From contig CACJSY010000007.1 in NCBI GenBank assembly GCA_902596205.1, forward strand, positions 1 through 60,649: a DNA stretch of 60,649 nucleotides. Reading direction: 5' to 3'. This document shows positions 11,234-21,024 of this stretch, piece after piece; within the stretch, counting starts at the first letter, position 1; every line of letters begins with the position of its first letter. Origin of the DNA: an uncultured Pelagibacteraceae bacterium. Lineage in GTDB: Bacteria > Pseudomonadota > Alphaproteobacteria > Pelagibacterales > Pelagibacteraceae. The translations under genes were made by a program, and so were the position numbers. The notes under the pieces were generated by a model, which saw only the letters and a list, made by a program, of their open reading frames with translations, was not told where the DNA came from and ran no database searches.

Positions 11234-13306
11234 ATGGCTAAGTATACTTTAGATAAATATAGAAACATCGGTATAATGGCGCACATCGATGCTGGTAAGA
11301 CAACAACTACTGAAAGAGTTCTTTATTATACTGGTAAAAGCCACAAGATTGGTGAGGTTCATGACGGTGCTGCAACTATGGACTGGATGGAGCAAGAGCA
11401 AGAAAGAGGAATTACCATAACTTCAGCAGCGACCACATGTTTTTGGAGAGACCACAGAATTAATATTATAGATACCCCTGGTCACGTAGATTTTACAATT
11501 GAAGTTGAAAGATCATTAAAAGTTTTAGATGGAGCTGTTGCAGTTTTTGACGGTGTTGCAGGTGTAGAGCCACAATCTGAGACTGTTTGGCGACAAGCCG
11601 ATAAGTATAAAGTCCCAAGAATTTGTTTTGTAAACAAATTAGATAGGACAGGTGCGGATTTTTATAGATGTGTAGATATGATCAAAGATCGTTTAGGCTG
11701 CAAACCTTTACCTCTTCAATTACCAATCGGTGCAGAAGCAGATCTTAAAGGAGTTATAGATTTGGTAAAAATGAAAGGTGTGGTTTGGCAGAACGAGGAT
11801 TTAGGAGCAAAATTTGATTACGTAGAAATACCAGATGATTTAAAAGAAAAGGCGCAAAAATACAGACAAAATCTTGTTGAGACGGCTGTAGAAGAAGATG
11901 AAAAATTAATGGAGGCTTATCTAGATGGAAAAGAACCATCTGAGGCAGATTTAATCAAATGTATAAGAAAAGGAACTTTGAGTTTTAATTTTGTACCGAT
12001 ATTAACTGGCTCTGCGTTTAAGAATAAAGGTGTTCAGCCTTTATTAGATGCCGTAATAGATTATTTGCCTAGCCCAAAGGATATCGGCACTATTGAAGCT
12101 ACAAAACTAAACTCCGAGGAAAAATTACAAATGAAATTCGAGGAGAATGAAACATTTTCAGCTTTAGCATTTAAGGTTGCGAACGATCCTTTTGTTGGAT
12201 CGCTAACATTTATTCGAATTTATTCAGGTAAACTGAAGGCAGGAACTTCAGTCTATAATTCTTCAACTGAAAAGACCGAACGGGTTGGCAGGATGTTATT
12301 AATGCATGCTAATAGTAGAGAAGATATTAAGGAGGCCTCAACAGGAGATATTGTTGCTCTCGCTGGTCTAAAAAATACGATAACAGGCCATACTCTATGT
12401 GACGAAAATAAACAAATTTTATTAGAGCCAATGGAATTTCCAGATCCTGTAATTGAAATTGCAGTGGAACCCAAAACAAAAGCTGACCAAGAGAAAATGG
12501 GAGAAGCTTTAAATAGATTAGCTAAAGAGGATCCTTCATTCAGAGTGAGCTCGGACGAGGAGTCCGGCCAAACTATTATTAAAGGAATGGGTGAATTACA
12601 TCTAGATATTATCGTTGATAGGATGAAGCGTGAATTTAAAGTGGAGGCTAATGTCGGAGCACCACAAGTTGCATACAGAGAGACAATATTAGGATCGTCA
12701 GAAGTTACATACATACATAAAAAACAAAGTGGTGGATCAGGACAATTTGCTAAAGTAACACTTAGTGTCGAACCATTAGAACCAGGCAAGGGAAGAGAAG
12801 TAGACAATAAAATAAAAGGCGGAGCTATTCCTAAAGAATTTATTCCTGGAGTAGAAAAAGGTGTTCTTAGTGTTGCAGAAAGTGGAATTTTAGCAGGTTT
12901 CCCTGTAATTGATTATAAAGTTACAATTTTAGATGGATTACATCATGATGTTGACTCAAGCGTTCTTGCTTTTGAAATTGCTTCCAGAATGTGTTTTAGA
13001 GAGGCATGTACTAAAGCAACTTTAAAACTTTTGGAACCCATGATGAAAGTTGAAGTAGTTACCCCAGAGGATTTTATGGGAGATGTAATAGGTGATTTAA
13101 ATAGTAGACGAGGCCAAGTGGCAGCAACAGAAGCAAGAGGAAATGCTACAGCTATTCAAGCAACAGTGCCTTTAGCTAATATGTTTGGTTATATAAACAA
13201 TTTAAGATCGTCAACACAAGGGAGAGCACAGTATACGATGCAATTTAGTCATTATGATAAGGTGCCTCAAAATGTTCAAGATGAAGTAACAAAAAAACTT
13301 GCTTAA
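11234..13306 (+). CDS. fusA: Translation elongation factor G
   Basis: EF-G is the GTPase that drives ribosomal translocation. The 690-residue protein has the P-loop [13 protein letters not shown] near residues 16-28, the switch region with [16 protein letters not shown] and the [10 protein letters not shown] guanine-specificity motif, followed by domains II-V ending in the conserved [15 protein letters not shown]. Length is normal for bacteria. In most Proteobacteria tuf comes next; here rpsJ starts only three bases after the stop, so EF-Tu must be encoded elsewhere. Confidence 0.98.
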   Translation: MAKYTLDKYRNIGIMAHIDAGKTTTTERVLYYTGKSHKIGEVHDGAATMDWMEQEQERGITITSAATTCFWRDHRINIIDTPGHVDFTIEVERSLKVLDGAVAVFDGVAGVEPQSETVWRQADKYKVPRICFVNKLDRTGADFYRCVDMIKDRLGCKPLPLQLPIGAEADLKGVIDLVKMKGVVWQNEDLGAKFDYVEIPDDLKEKAQKYRQNLVETAVEEDEKLMEAYLDGKEPSEADLIKCIRKGTLSFNFVPILTGSAFKNKGVQPLLDAVIDYLPSPKDIGTIEATKLNSEEKLQMKFEENETFSALAFKVANDPFVGSLTFIRIYSGKLKAGTSVYNSSTEKTERVGRMLLMHANSREDIKEASTGDIVALAGLKNTITGHTLCDENKQILLEPMEFPDPVIEIAVEPKTKADQEKMGEALNRLAKEDPSFRVSSDEESGQTIIKGMGELHLDIIVDRMKREFKVEANVGAPQVAYRETILGSSEVTYIHKKQSGGSGQFAKVTLSVEPLEPGKGREVDNKIKGGAIPKEFIPGVEKGVLSVAESGILAGFPVIDYKVTILDGLHHDVDSSVLAFEIASRMCFREACTKATLKLLEPMMKVEVVTPEDFMGDVIGDLNSRRGQVAATEARGNATAIQATVPLANMFGYINNLRSSTQGRAQYTMQFSHYDKVPQNVQDEVTKKLA

Positions 13307-13309
13307 CTT

Positions 13310-13618
13310 ATGGAAAATCAAAATATAAGAATACATTTAAAGGCTTACGACAATAAGATCCTAGATCTTTCAACCGAGGAAATCGTAAACACAGCAAAAA
13401 GAACTGGTGCTCAAGTAAAAGGCCCAATCCCTTTACCTACAAGAATTGAAAGATATACAGTATTGAGATCCCCACATATTGACAAAAAAAGTAGAGAGCA
13501 GTTTGAGTCAAGAACACATAAAAGATTAATAGATATAATTGAACCAACACCACAAACTGTTGAAGCCTTGATGAAATTAGATTTGGCTTCTGGTGTAGAC
13601 ATAGAAATAAAGATTTAA
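13310..13618 (+). CDS. rpsJ: 30S ribosomal protein S10
   Basis: S10 is a 30S head protein and, with NusB, part of the transcription antitermination complex. The 102-residue product has the family core [33 protein letters not shown] and the C-terminal SGVDIEIKI. It begins the S10-type block but has no promoter-sized gap before it, so it is probably read through from fusA. The usual long S10 leader used for L4-mediated attenuation in E. coli is absent. Confidence 0.97.
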   Translation: MENQNIRIHLKAYDNKILDLSTEEIVNTAKRTGAQVKGPIPLPTRIERYTVLRSPHIDKKSREQFESRTHKRLIDIIEPTPQTVEALMKLDLASGVDIEIKI

Positions 13619-13621
13619 ATT

Positions 13622-14326
13622 ATGAGCATTGGATTATTAGGAACAAAAATAGGGATGACAAGAGAGTTCATGGAAAGCGGACAATCTATTCCTGTGACTG
13701 TAATTAAAGTTGAAAAAGGTAGAGTTCTTGATGTTATTACAAAAGAAAAAAGAGGCTATAACGCGATAAAAGTTGGTTTTTTTAAGATAAAAAATTCAAA
13801 ACTAACAAAACAAATGAAAGGTTATTTTACAAAAAAAAATACAGAACCTAAAAAAATACTTAAAGAGTTTAGAGTTGAAAATAACGACCAATTCAAAGAG
13901 GGTAATGAGTTAGGATTAGAATTATTTAAGGATAAAAAATTTTTAGACGTTAGATCAAGAACAATAGGTAAAGGTTTTGCTGGAGTTATGAAGAGATGGA
14001 ACTTTGGTGGCTTACGAGCTTCACATGGAGTTTCAGTTTCACATAGATCTCATGGATCTACTGGTCAAAGACAAGATCCTGGTAAAGTTTTTAAAGGAAA
14101 AAAAATGGCAGGTCACATGGGAGACAGATTAAGAACGATGTTAAATTTAGAAATTGTTAAATCCGATTTAGAAAATAATTTAATATATATAAAAGGCTCT
14201 ATTCCTGGATCAAAAAATTCAACTGTATTTTTAAGGGAATCAGTAAAGAATGTTACTAGAAAAACTATAAAAGAAAAATATGAAGCAAAAATCAAATCAG
14301 CAGCAGCAAAGAAAGGAAAAAAATAA
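13622..14326 (+). CDS. rplC: 50S ribosomal protein L3
   Basis: L3 is an early 50S assembly protein whose extended loop reaches the peptidyl transferase centre. The 234-residue product starts MSIGLLGTKIGMTREF and carries the conserved loop GGLRASHGVSVSHRSHGSTG and MAGHMGDR. The lysine-rich C-terminal tail (residues about 215-234) is slightly longer than in E. coli, a common feature in this AT-rich genome. rplD begins at the next base after its stop codon. Confidence 0.97.
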   Translation: MSIGLLGTKIGMTREFMESGQSIPVTVIKVEKGRVLDVITKEKRGYNAIKVGFFKIKNSKLTKQMKGYFTKKNTEPKKILKEFRVENNDQFKEGNELGLELFKDKKFLDVRSRTIGKGFAGVMKRWNFGGLRASHGVSVSHRSHGSTGQRQDPGKVFKGKKMAGHMGDRLRTMLNLEIVKSDLENNLIYIKGSIPGSKNSTVFLRESVKNVTRKTIKEKYEAKIKSAAAKKGKK

Positions 14327-14962
14327 ATGAAATTTCCTCTTTTAAGCATAGATGGTTCAAAAGCTGACTCAATTGAAATTTCAGATAAGTTAGTTAAATT
14401 GAAAGTAAATCATAAATTAATTAAATTTGTAATCGATTGGCAATTAAATCATGCAAAGCCAAGGGTCGCTAAAACAAAACAAAGAAATGAAATTAAGGGG
14501 TCAACAAAAAAAATAGTTCCTCAGAAAGGAAGTGGTGGTGCGAGACATGCAAGTAAAAAAGCTCCTTTATTTGTTGGTGGGGGTGTAGCTCATGGACCTA
14601 AGGGTTCTGTTTACAAAGTAAAAAAGATAAATAAAAAAGTGAAAAAATTAGCTCTGGCTCAAACTTTGTCTAAGAAGAATTTTGATAAAAATCTACATAT
14701 ATTGGCAGACGTAAAAAAAGAAATCAAAAAAACGAAAGAATTTTATAAATTTTTAGAAAAAAATAAATTAGCTAACGTATTAATTATTTCAGATAGTGAT
14801 TCAATGAAAAATATAAATAAATCAGCAAGGAACATAAAAGATGTAAAATTGATCAAAGATGAAGGGACAAATATTTATGATTTATTTAAATATAAAAATG
14901 TGATTATTACATCCTCTTCGGCAAAAAAAATTCAAGAAAGGTTCTTAAATGAAAAAAATTAA
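14327..14962 (+). CDS. rplD: 50S ribosomal protein L4
   Basis: L4 lines the nascent-peptide exit tunnel. The 211-residue protein shows the tunnel-loop signature KTKQRNEIKGSTKKIVPQKG and GSGGARHASKKAP, the bacterial form of the RxxxxGTG-type loop. In E. coli L4 also attenuates its operon, but the leader needed for that is not present here. Its 3' end overlaps rplW by 14 bases, indicating translational coupling. Confidence 0.96.
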   Translation: MKFPLLSIDGSKADSIEISDKLVKLKVNHKLIKFVIDWQLNHAKPRVAKTKQRNEIKGSTKKIVPQKGSGGARHASKKAPLFVGGGVAHGPKGSVYKVKKINKKVKKLALAQTLSKKNFDKNLHILADVKKEIKKTKEFYKFLEKNKLANVLIISDSDSMKNINKSARNIKDVKLIKDEGTNIYDLFKYKNVIITSSSAKKIQERFLNEKN

Positions 14963-15242
14963 TTATATAGACTCAATTAGAAACCCTATTATTACAGAAA
15001 AGGCTACAATTTTATCTGAACAGAACAAGACTGTTTTTAAAGTTCATGAAAAAGCCAATAAAAAAATTATTAAAAAAAATATAGAAAAATTATTTAAAGT
15101 GAATGTTGTAAAAGTAAATATCATAAATCAAAAATCTAAACTCAAGATGAAACAGGGAAAAAAATCTGTAAAAAGCGGATATAAAAAAGCAATCATTACT
15201 CTAAAAAAAGGTCAGAGTATTGATTTAACTACTGGAATTTAA
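14949..15242 (+). CDS. rplW: 50S ribosomal protein L23
   Basis: L23 sits at the exit-tunnel mouth and docks trigger factor and SRP. The 97-residue product has the family pattern: RNPIITEKAT near the start, the FKVHEKANKKIIKKNIEKLF segment and the basic loop leading to KKAIITLKKGQSID. It begins inside the end of rplD (14-base overlap) and is followed after three bases by rplB. Confidence 0.95.
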   Translation: MKKINYIDSIRNPIITEKATILSEQNKTVFKVHEKANKKIIKKNIEKLFKVNVVKVNIINQKSKLKMKQGKKSVKSGYKKAIITLKKGQSIDLTTGI

Positions 15243-15245
15243 TCT

Positions 15246-16079
15246 ATGGCACTCAAAACTTTTAAACCCTATACAAAATCTACTAGAGGCACTGTAGTTT
15301 TAGACAAAAGCAGCTTATGGAAAGGCGCACCTTACAAACCTTTAACAAAAGGTCAAAACTTTACAGGTGGTAGAAATAATAATGGTCGTATTACTTCTAG
15401 ACATATAGGAGGAGGTTCTAAACACAAATATAGAGTAATTGATTTTTACAGAAAAAAGAAAAACGTTCCAGCTACCGTTGAGAGAATCGAATATGATCCA
15501 AATAGAACAGCTCATATTGCTTTAATTACATACGAAGATAAACAAAAAGCATACATAATAAGTCCTCAAGGTTTGAAAAAAGGTGATGTTATCGAGTCTG
15601 GAAAGAATGTTGAAATTAAAGTTGGTAACTCTTTAGAGCTAAGAGATATACCGCCTGGAACTTCAATCCATAATGTAGAACTAATTCCTGGAAATGGGGC
15701 AAAATTGGCTAGGTCAGCAGGGTCATCTGTTACTTTATCTGGTTACGATGGTGATTATGCTATCCTAAAACTATCGTCAGGTGAAACTCGTAAAGTTAGT
15801 AATTCTTGTGCTGCAACTATCGGTGTTGTTTCAAATCCGGATCAAAAAAATATTAAAATTGGAAAAGCAGGAAGAAATAGATGGAGAGGAAAAAGACCAC
15901 AAACTCGAGGAGTTGCAATGAACCCTGTTGATCACCCTCATGGAGGTGGTGAAGGAAAAACCTCAGGAGGAAGAAGCCCTGTATCACCTTGGGGGCAGTC
16001 AGCTAAAGGATTAAAAACTAGAAGACCGAAAAGAAGCGATAAGTTAATAATAACAAGAAGAAAGAAAAGGAAATCATAA
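15246..16079 (+). CDS. rplB: 50S ribosomal protein L2
   Basis: L2 is essential for subunit association and supports the peptidyl transferase centre. The 277-residue product is full length, with the [18 protein letters not shown] region near residues 40-60 and the hallmark [18 protein letters not shown] around 224-241. The TAATG junction at 16079 joins it directly to rpsS, so the stop and start codons share a base. Confidence 0.98.
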   Translation: MALKTFKPYTKSTRGTVVLDKSSLWKGAPYKPLTKGQNFTGGRNNNGRITSRHIGGGSKHKYRVIDFYRKKKNVPATVERIEYDPNRTAHIALITYEDKQKAYIISPQGLKKGDVIESGKNVEIKVGNSLELRDIPPGTSIHNVELIPGNGAKLARSAGSSVTLSGYDGDYAILKLSSGETRKVSNSCAATIGVVSNPDQKNIKIGKAGRNRWRGKRPQTRGVAMNPVDHPHGGGEGKTSGGRSPVSPWGQSAKGLKTRRPKRSDKLIITRRKKRKS

Positions 16080-16393
16080 TGACAAGATCAGTTTGGAAAG
16101 GTCCTTTTGTTCACCCAAGTTTATTAAAAAAAATCGATAAACTAAAAGATACACCTAATAAAAAACCAATAAAAACTTGGTCAAGAAACTCTACAATCAT
16201 TCCAGATTTTGTTGGTCACAGCTTTATGATACATAACGGAAAATCATTTATACCTATTACTATTTCTGAGGAGATGGTTGGACATAAGTTGGGTGAATTT
16301 GCACCCACAAGAACTTTTAAAGGACATACTCCAGCTGATAAAAAAGCAGCTGCAGCAGCGCCAGCAGCTAAACCCGAAGGAGATAAAAAATAA
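16079..16393 (+). CDS. rpsS: 30S ribosomal protein S19 with Ala/Pro/Lys tail
   Basis: S19 works with S13 in the 30S head near the A-site. Residues 1-92 match the family, including [20 protein letters not shown] and [20 protein letters not shown]. The protein then continues with a low-complexity tail, [15 protein letters not shown], giving 104 residues against about 92 in E. coli. The start shares a base with the rplB stop, and the stop shares its last base with the rplV start. The tail is probably unstructured. Confidence 0.96.
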   Translation: MTRSVWKGPFVHPSLLKKIDKLKDTPNKKPIKTWSRNSTIIPDFVGHSFMIHNGKSFIPITISEEMVGHKLGEFAPTRTFKGHTPADKKAAAAAPAAKPEGDKK

Positions 16394-16761
16394 TGGATAA
16401 GAACACATCATTAGTTAAAGCAATAAATAAAAATGTAAGAACTAGTCCTAGAAAACTAGCCTTAGTTTGTAATTTTATTAAAGGAAAAAAAGCTGATGTT
16501 GCTCTTAGAGATTTAGAGTTTTCAAGAAAGAGAATAGCTAAAGATGTAAGCAAAACTGTAAAATCTGCAATATCAAATGCAGAAAATAATCATCAATACG
16601 ATATTGATAATTTATTTGTTAAAGAAGCTTATGTTGGAAAATCTCTTGTTATGAAAAGATTTAGACCTAGAGCAAAAGGAAGAGCTAGTCCAATTAAAAA
16701 GCCATTTAGCAGAATAACAATAATATTAGAAGAAAAAAAAGAAAAGAAGGTAAGTAAATAA
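16393..16761 (+). CDS. rplV: 50S ribosomal protein L22
   Basis: L22 has a long beta-hairpin lining the exit tunnel. The 122-residue product shows the N-terminal [19 protein letters not shown] pattern and the hairpin and C-terminal segment [21 protein letters not shown]. The length is slightly above the usual 110 because of a short lysine-rich tail. It is coupled by single-base stop/start overlaps to rpsS before it and rpsC after it. Confidence 0.96.
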   Translation: MDKNTSLVKAINKNVRTSPRKLALVCNFIKGKKADVALRDLEFSRKRIAKDVSKTVKSAISNAENNHQYDIDNLFVKEAYVGKSLVMKRFRPRAKGRASPIKKPFSRITIILEEKKEKKVSK

Positions 16762-17447
16762 TGGGACAAAAAATAAATCCTATAGGTTTTAGGCTTGGAA
16801 TAAATAGAGGTTGGGACTCCACGTGGTTTGCCAAAAAAAAAGACTTTGGGAAATATTTAATTGAGGACTTTAAAATAAGAAATTATATCAAAAAAAATAT
16901 AACTAACTCAGGAGTTTCAGAGATAATAATAGAGCGATCCTCAAAAAAATGTACAGTTTCAATCCACACTTCAAGACCTGGATTCGTGATAGGAAAAAAA
17001 GGATCGGATATTGAAAAAATTAAAAAAAATATTATGAAAATTACAGATGGAGACGTAAACGTTAACATTAAAGAAATTAAAAAACCAGAACTTAACTCTA
17101 ATTTAGTTGCTGAAAATATTGCTCAACAACTTGTAAAAAGAGTTGCGTACAGAAGGGCAATGAAAAGAGCTATGCAATCAGCGATGAGACTAAATGCCAA
17201 AGGAATTAAAGTAATGTTAAGTGGAAGATTAGCAGGTAACGAAATAGCAAGAACAGAATGGTTACGAGAGGGTAGTATCCCATCTCATACCTTACGTGCA
17301 GATATTGATTATGGTTTCGCAGAAGCACTTACAACTTATGGAATTATTGGAGTAAAAGTTTGGATTTATAAAGGTGAATTAATGGCAAAAGATGTTGAGA
17401 AAGAAAAAAAAGAAAGGGTAAAGAATGCTACAGCCAGTAAGAACTAA
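16761..17447 (+). CDS. rpsC: 30S ribosomal protein S3
   Basis: S3 forms part of the mRNA entry channel and contributes to its helicase activity. The 228-residue product contains the KH domain with its GXXG element in [16 protein letters not shown] (about residues 73-88) and the C-terminal domain segment [18 protein letters not shown] with the entry-channel arginines. The lysine-rich C-terminus overlaps the start of rplP by 23 bases, a fairly long coupled overlap. Confidence 0.97.
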   Translation: MGQKINPIGFRLGINRGWDSTWFAKKKDFGKYLIEDFKIRNYIKKNITNSGVSEIIIERSSKKCTVSIHTSRPGFVIGKKGSDIEKIKKNIMKITDGDVNVNIKEIKKPELNSNLVAENIAQQLVKRVAYRRAMKRAMQSAMRLNAKGIKVMLSGRLAGNEIARTEWLREGSIPSHTLRADIDYGFAEALTTYGIIGVKVWIYKGELMAKDVEKEKKERVKNATASKN

Positions 17448-17829
17448 ATACAGAAAAGCATTTAAAGGTCGAATACATGGAAATGCTGCACGAGCTGTGA
17501 AATTAAATTATGGACAATTTGGTTTAAAAGCAATTCAACCTGATAGAATTATAGGCAAACAAATTGAAGCAGCAAGGGTTGCGCTTACGAGATATATGAA
17601 AAGAACAGGAAAGGTATGGACAAGAATTTTTCCAAATATACCTGTTTCGAAGAAACCTACAGAGGTAAGAATGGGTAAAGGTAAAGGATCGCCAGAATAT
17701 TATGCATGTAGAGTAAAACCAGGTAGGATTATTTTTGAGATTGACGGTGTAAGTGAAGAGATTGCAAGAGAAGCTTTATATAAAGCTTCAGCTAAACTTC
17801 CTATTAAAACAAAATTTATAAAAAGATAA
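17425..17829 (+). CDS. rplP: 50S ribosomal protein L16
   Basis: L16 helps place aminoacyl-tRNA in the A site of the 50S subunit. The 134-residue product begins [16 protein letters not shown], the expected family start, which justifies a start inside rpsC. It continues with [25 protein letters not shown], of which the core [16 protein letters not shown] is diagnostic. Length is normal. The stop shares one base with the rpmC start. Confidence 0.97.
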   Translation: MLQPVRTKYRKAFKGRIHGNAARAVKLNYGQFGLKAIQPDRIIGKQIEAARVALTRYMKRTGKVWTRIFPNIPVSKKPTEVRMGKGKGSPEYYACRVKPGRIIFEIDGVSEEIAREALYKASAKLPIKTKFIKR

Positions 17830-18017
17830 TGGCAAAAAAAAAAGAAGAGAAAAAGATGACTAAAGACCAAGCAGCTAAAAAAATTTTAATGTTGAAAAAA
17901 GATTTGTTTAATTTGAGATTTAAGAAGGTTAACAACCAAATTAATAATCCCGCTCAATTTAATGAGATAAAAAAAAGTATTGCTAGGTTATACACAACTC
18001 TAAAGGACTATAAATGA
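17829..18017 (+). CDS. rpmC: 50S ribosomal protein L29
   Basis: L29 is a small helical protein next to L23 at the exit tunnel. The 62-residue product has the L29 helix pair, with [20 protein letters not shown] matching the family LRfQ..tGqlenp pattern. The N-terminus is very lysine-rich. Sequence conservation is modest, but its place between rplP and rpsQ is the standard one and supports the call. It overlaps rpsQ by four bases (ATGA). Confidence 0.9.
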   Translation: MAKKKEEKKMTKDQAAKKILMLKKDLFNLRFKKVNNQINNPAQFNEIKKSIARLYTTLKDYK

Positions 18018-18241
18018 CAAAAAAAATTTTAAAAGGAATTGTAACAAGTGCTAAAAGCAATAAGACAATTGTGGTAGAAGTTGTCAGAAAATTTAAACAC
18101 CCCTTTTATGAAAAGGTTATAAAAAGATCTAAAAAATACCATGCGCATGACGAAAAAAATAAATTTAAAGAGGGAGAAAAAGTATCAATTATCGAAAGTA
18201 AGCCGTTCTCAAAAAAGAAAACTTGGCAGGTAATGGAATAA
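18014..18241 (+). CDS. rpsQ: 30S ribosomal protein S17
   Basis: S17 is a primary 16S rRNA-binding OB-fold protein. The 75-residue product shows [23 protein letters not shown] and the later [10 protein letters not shown]-like segment and KPFSKKKTW close to the family ends. Length is close to the usual 80-85. It is coupled at both ends: ATGA overlap with rpmC and TAATG with rplN. Confidence 0.95.
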   Translation: MTKKILKGIVTSAKSNKTIVVEVVRKFKHPFYEKVIKRSKKYHAHDEKNKFKEGEKVSIIESKPFSKKKTWQVME

Positions 18242-18609
18242 TGATTCAGATTCAAACAGAACTTACAGTTGCAGATAACACAGGCGCTAAAAGAGTCGAA
18301 TGTATTAAAGTGTTAGGTGGGTCAAAAAGAAGATACGCATCAGTAGGAGATATAATCGTGATAAGTGTAAAGGACGCTATCCCTAAAGGCAAAGTAAAAA
18401 AAGGATCAGTACATAAAGCTGTAGTAGTAAGGACTAGAAAAGAAATTTATCGTGATGATGGATCAAAAGTTCAGTTTGATAAAAATGCAGTAGTTTTAAC
18501 AGATGACAAGGGAGAGCCAATAGGAACAAGAATATTTGGTCCAGTAACCAGAGAGTTGAGAACTAGAGGTCACACAAAAATTATATCATTAGCACCGGAG
18601 GTACTTTAA
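18241..18609 (+). CDS. rplN: 50S ribosomal protein L14
   Basis: L14 forms part of an intersubunit bridge and interacts with L19 and ribosome silencing factors. The 122-residue product starts [18 protein letters not shown], the family start, so I take the ATG at 18241, which overlaps the rpsQ stop, over an in-frame start six codons upstream. It ends with [23 protein letters not shown], whose core [19 protein letters not shown] is typical. Length equals the alphaproteobacterial norm. Confidence 0.97.
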   Translation: MIQIQTELTVADNTGAKRVECIKVLGGSKRRYASVGDIIVISVKDAIPKGKVKKGSVHKAVVVRTRKEIYRDDGSKVQFDKNAVVLTDDKGEPIGTRIFGPVTRELRTRGHTKIISLAPEVL

Positions 18610-18611
18610 AA

Positions 18612-18863
18612 ATGATGTTAAAAAAGGGATCACAAGTAAAAGTTATAGCTGGTAGAGACAAAGGCAAAACTGGTGAAATTTTGGAAATAAATAGAAAGCT
18701 AAATAAGATAAAAATTAAATCAATTAATATGATTAAAAGACATACAAAACCGACTAAAGAAAATAAAGGTGGGATTATTTCTAAAGAAAGTTTTATACAT
18801 CAATCAAATGTTAAGAATTTAGATACAAAAAAAAATGAGAAGAAAGTAGTGAGTAAAAAATAA
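18612..18863 (+). CDS. rplX: 50S ribosomal protein L24, short form
   Basis: L24 initiates 50S assembly and lies near the tunnel exit. The product of about 83 residues contains the KOW motif VIAGRDKGKTGEILEI (about 10-25) and the INMIKRHTKP segment, then NKGGIISKESFIHQSNV. It is about 20 residues shorter than E. coli L24, lacking the C-terminal extension. Two tandem ATG codons (18612, 18615) leave the start open by one residue. The stop shares a base with the rplE start. Confidence 0.94.
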   Translation: MMLKKGSQVKVIAGRDKGKTGEILEINRKLNKIKIKSINMIKRHTKPTKENKGGIISKESFIHQSNVKNLDTKKNEKKVVSKK

Positions 18864-19411
18864 TGTCAAGATTAAAAAATACATTTGAAAAAGAAATAGT
18901 TGCAAAACTTATGAGTAAATTGTCTTTAAAAAATAGGCATGATGTGCCTAAATTTGAAAAAATTATTTTAAATATGGGACTAGGCGAAGATGCATCAGAT
19001 GGTAAAAAGTTGAAGTCTTGTGCAGATGATATGGCATTAATCGCAGGTCAAAAACCAATTATTACAAAATTTAAGAAATCAATTTCAAACTTTAAAACTA
19101 GAAAAGGAACAAATGCGGGAGTAAAAGTTACCTTGAGGTCACAAATTATGTATGAATTTATTGATAGACTAGTTAATATTGCTTTGCCGAGAATTAAAGA
19201 TTTTAGAGGACTATCATCTAAGGGTATTGATAGTTCTAATAATTACTCATTTGGTGTCAAAGAACATATTATATTTCCCGAAGTTAATTTTGATAAAGTA
19301 GATAAAATTAGGGGATTAGATATAACTATTGTTACATCAAGTAAAAATAAAGAGGGAACATTAGAGTTGCTGAAGGAATTCAATTTTCCCATAAATGATA
19401 AAAAGAACTAA
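18863..19411 (+). CDS. rplE: 50S ribosomal protein L5
   Basis: L5 binds 5S rRNA and forms a bridge to S13. The 182-residue product has the family elements VPKFEKIILNMGLGE near residue 32, AGQKPIITKFKKSISNFK, the glycine/arginine segment KVTLR, and the C-terminal part with VNFDKVDKIRGLDITIVTS. Length is normal. It is followed by rpsN after eight bases. Confidence 0.97.
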   Translation: MSRLKNTFEKEIVAKLMSKLSLKNRHDVPKFEKIILNMGLGEDASDGKKLKSCADDMALIAGQKPIITKFKKSISNFKTRKGTNAGVKVTLRSQIMYEFIDRLVNIALPRIKDFRGLSSKGIDSSNNYSFGVKEHIIFPEVNFDKVDKIRGLDITIVTSSKNKEGTLELLKEFNFPINDKKN

Positions 19412-19419
19412 GGATAAAT

Positions 19420-19725
19420 ATGGCTAAAACAAGCGCGATACAAAAAAATTTAAGAAGAATGAAACTTGTAAAAAAATATGCAAAAAAAAGAGCAGCTCTT
19501 AAGAAAATAATCAATAATAGAAAACTTGACTTGTCTGAAAGATTTGAAGCTCAACTAAAGCTGAACAAGTTACCAAAAAATTCAGCGAAAATTAGAATTC
19601 GAAATAGATGTGAGGTTTCAGGACGACCCCATGGCGTTTATAGAAAATTAAAAATTTCAAGGATTGCACTCAGAGACATGGCGTCTGCAGGTAAAATTCC
19701 TGGAATAACAAAATCAAGCTGGTAG
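19420..19725 (+). CDS. rpsN: 30S ribosomal protein S14 (long, zinc-free type)
   Basis: S14 is a 30S head protein. The 101-residue length is that of the long form, and the region that carries CxxC-type zinc ligands in short S14 proteins reads RIRNRCEVSGRPHGVYRKL, so it should not bind zinc. The C-terminus SRIALRDMASAGKIPGITKSSW keeps the family ending. The absence of zinc dependence is the usual alphaproteobacterial situation. Confidence 0.96.
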   Translation: MAKTSAIQKNLRRMKLVKKYAKKRAALKKIINNRKLDLSERFEAQLKLNKLPKNSAKIRIRNRCEVSGRPHGVYRKLKISRIALRDMASAGKIPGITKSSW

Positions 19726-19732
19726 GAGAATT

Positions 19733-20131
19733 ATGACTTTAACAGATCCAATAGGTGATATGTTTTCAAGAATAAGAAACGGTCAAATGAGATCGTTAAA
19801 TTCTATCGAAATACCATCATCAAATTTTAGAAAAAATATTTTACAAATACTTAAAAATGAAGGCTATATAAAAGATTATTTTATTGAAAAAACAGAGAAT
19901 AATAAAACGAGTTTAAAAATTTCTCTTAAGTATTATGAGGGAGATCCTGTTATCAAAGAAATTAAACGGATTTCGAAACCAGGTAGAAGAGTTTATTCAA
20001 GAGCTACAAGTATTCCAAAAGTGATGAACGGTCTAGGATTAGCAATTTTATCAACCCCAAAAGGTGTTATGAGTGACTCAGAGGCTAGAAAAAATAATGT
20101 TGGCGGTGAAATAATTTGCAGGGTGTTTTAA
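19733..20131 (+). CDS. rpsH: 30S ribosomal protein S8
   Basis: S8 is a primary binder of the central 16S rRNA domain and the autogenous repressor of the spc operon in E. coli. The 132-residue product has DPIGDMFSRIRNGQM at the start and the conserved C-terminal ISTPKGVMSDSEARKNNVGGEIICRVF, represented by PKGVMSDSEARKNNVGGE. The stop overlaps the ATG of rplF by one base. Confidence 0.97.
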   Translation: MTLTDPIGDMFSRIRNGQMRSLNSIEIPSSNFRKNILQILKNEGYIKDYFIEKTENNKTSLKISLKYYEGDPVIKEIKRISKPGRRVYSRATSIPKVMNGLGLAILSTPKGVMSDSEARKNNVGGEIICRVF

Positions 20132-20673
20132 TGTCAAAAATTGGTAAAAAAAATATTATAATTCCTAAAGACTCCTCAATTAAAATTGAGGGAGCAAACC
20201 TTACTATTTCAGGACCTAAGGGTACAAAAAAACTTACTATAAATGATAAAATTTTTTCATCAAAATTAAACGAAAGTGAATTTAAGATACAACCACTTAC
20301 AAAAAATATTGATAAAAAAACTTCAATTATGTGGGGCACTTATAGAAGTTTGATTAATAATGCAGTTACAGGAGTCACCACAGGTCATGAAAAAATATTA
20401 GAATTAAGCGGCGTAGGTTTTAGAGCAAACTTAAAAGGAGATATTTTAAATTTGCAAATAGGATTTAGTCACGAAGTTAATTTTAAGTTTCCAAAAGAAA
20501 TTAAAATCACTGTTGAAAAACAAACAGTCATTAAAATTAATGGTGTAGATAAAGAATTAGTTTCTAAGATTGCCGCAGATATAAAAAATTTGAAACCTGT
20601 TGAACCTTACAAAGCAAAAGGTATTAAAGAAAAAGGCCAATTTGTATTAAGAAAAGAGGGTAAGAAAAAGTAA
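20131..20673 (+). CDS. rplF: 50S ribosomal protein L6
   Basis: L6 sits near the sarcin-ricin loop and elongation factor site. The 180-residue product starts MSKIGKKNIIIPKD; I take this ATG, which shares a base with the rpsH stop, over an in-frame start five codons upstream. The two L6 repeats are visible, and the C-terminal signature VEPYKAKGIKEKGQ near residue 160 matches the family EPYKGKGI pattern. Length is normal. Confidence 0.97.
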   Translation: MSKIGKKNIIIPKDSSIKIEGANLTISGPKGTKKLTINDKIFSSKLNESEFKIQPLTKNIDKKTSIMWGTYRSLINNAVTGVTTGHEKILELSGVGFRANLKGDILNLQIGFSHEVNFKFPKEIKITVEKQTVIKINGVDKELVSKIAADIKNLKPVEPYKAKGIKEKGQFVLRKEGKKK

Positions 20674-21023
20674 TGAAAATCAATAATAAGATCAAAAGAA
20701 AATTAAGAAATAGAAAAAAACTGAAAAATGTTAGTATTAACCGTTATAGGGTTTCTGTCTCAAAATCTTTAAACAATTTATCAGCTCAAATTATAGATGA
20801 TAAACAAAAAAAAACATTAGTTTCTGCTTCATCTATCGAAAAAGAAATTAAAGGAAAAAAGGTTAAAAAAATGGAAAAATCAAGTTTGATCGGTGAAATT
20901 TTGGCTAAAAGGGCAAAAGATAAAAAGATCAATGAAGTTTATTTTGATAGAGGTGGGTATAAATATCACGGTAGAATTAAAATGTTTGCCGAGACTTTAA
21001 GAAAAAACGGATTAAAATTTTAA
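20673..21023 (+). CDS. rplR: 50S ribosomal protein L18
   Basis: L18 binds 5S rRNA with L5 and L25. The 116-residue product has a very basic N-terminus ([12 protein letters not shown]), the [20 protein letters not shown] beta segment and the C-terminal [20 protein letters not shown], with the [11 protein letters not shown] signature intact. Length is normal. It is followed by rpsE after one base. Confidence 0.97.
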   Translation: MKINNKIKRKLRNRKKLKNVSINRYRVSVSKSLNNLSAQIIDDKQKKTLVSASSIEKEIKGKKVKKMEKSSLIGEILAKRAKDKKINEVYFDRGGYKYHGRIKMFAETLRKNGLKF

Positions 21024-21024
21024 T

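Noticed and set aside
18612-18863. rplX truncated by a frameshift
   Set aside because: The stop overlaps the rplE start in the usual coupled way and the KOW core is complete; a short L24 is the simpler reading.
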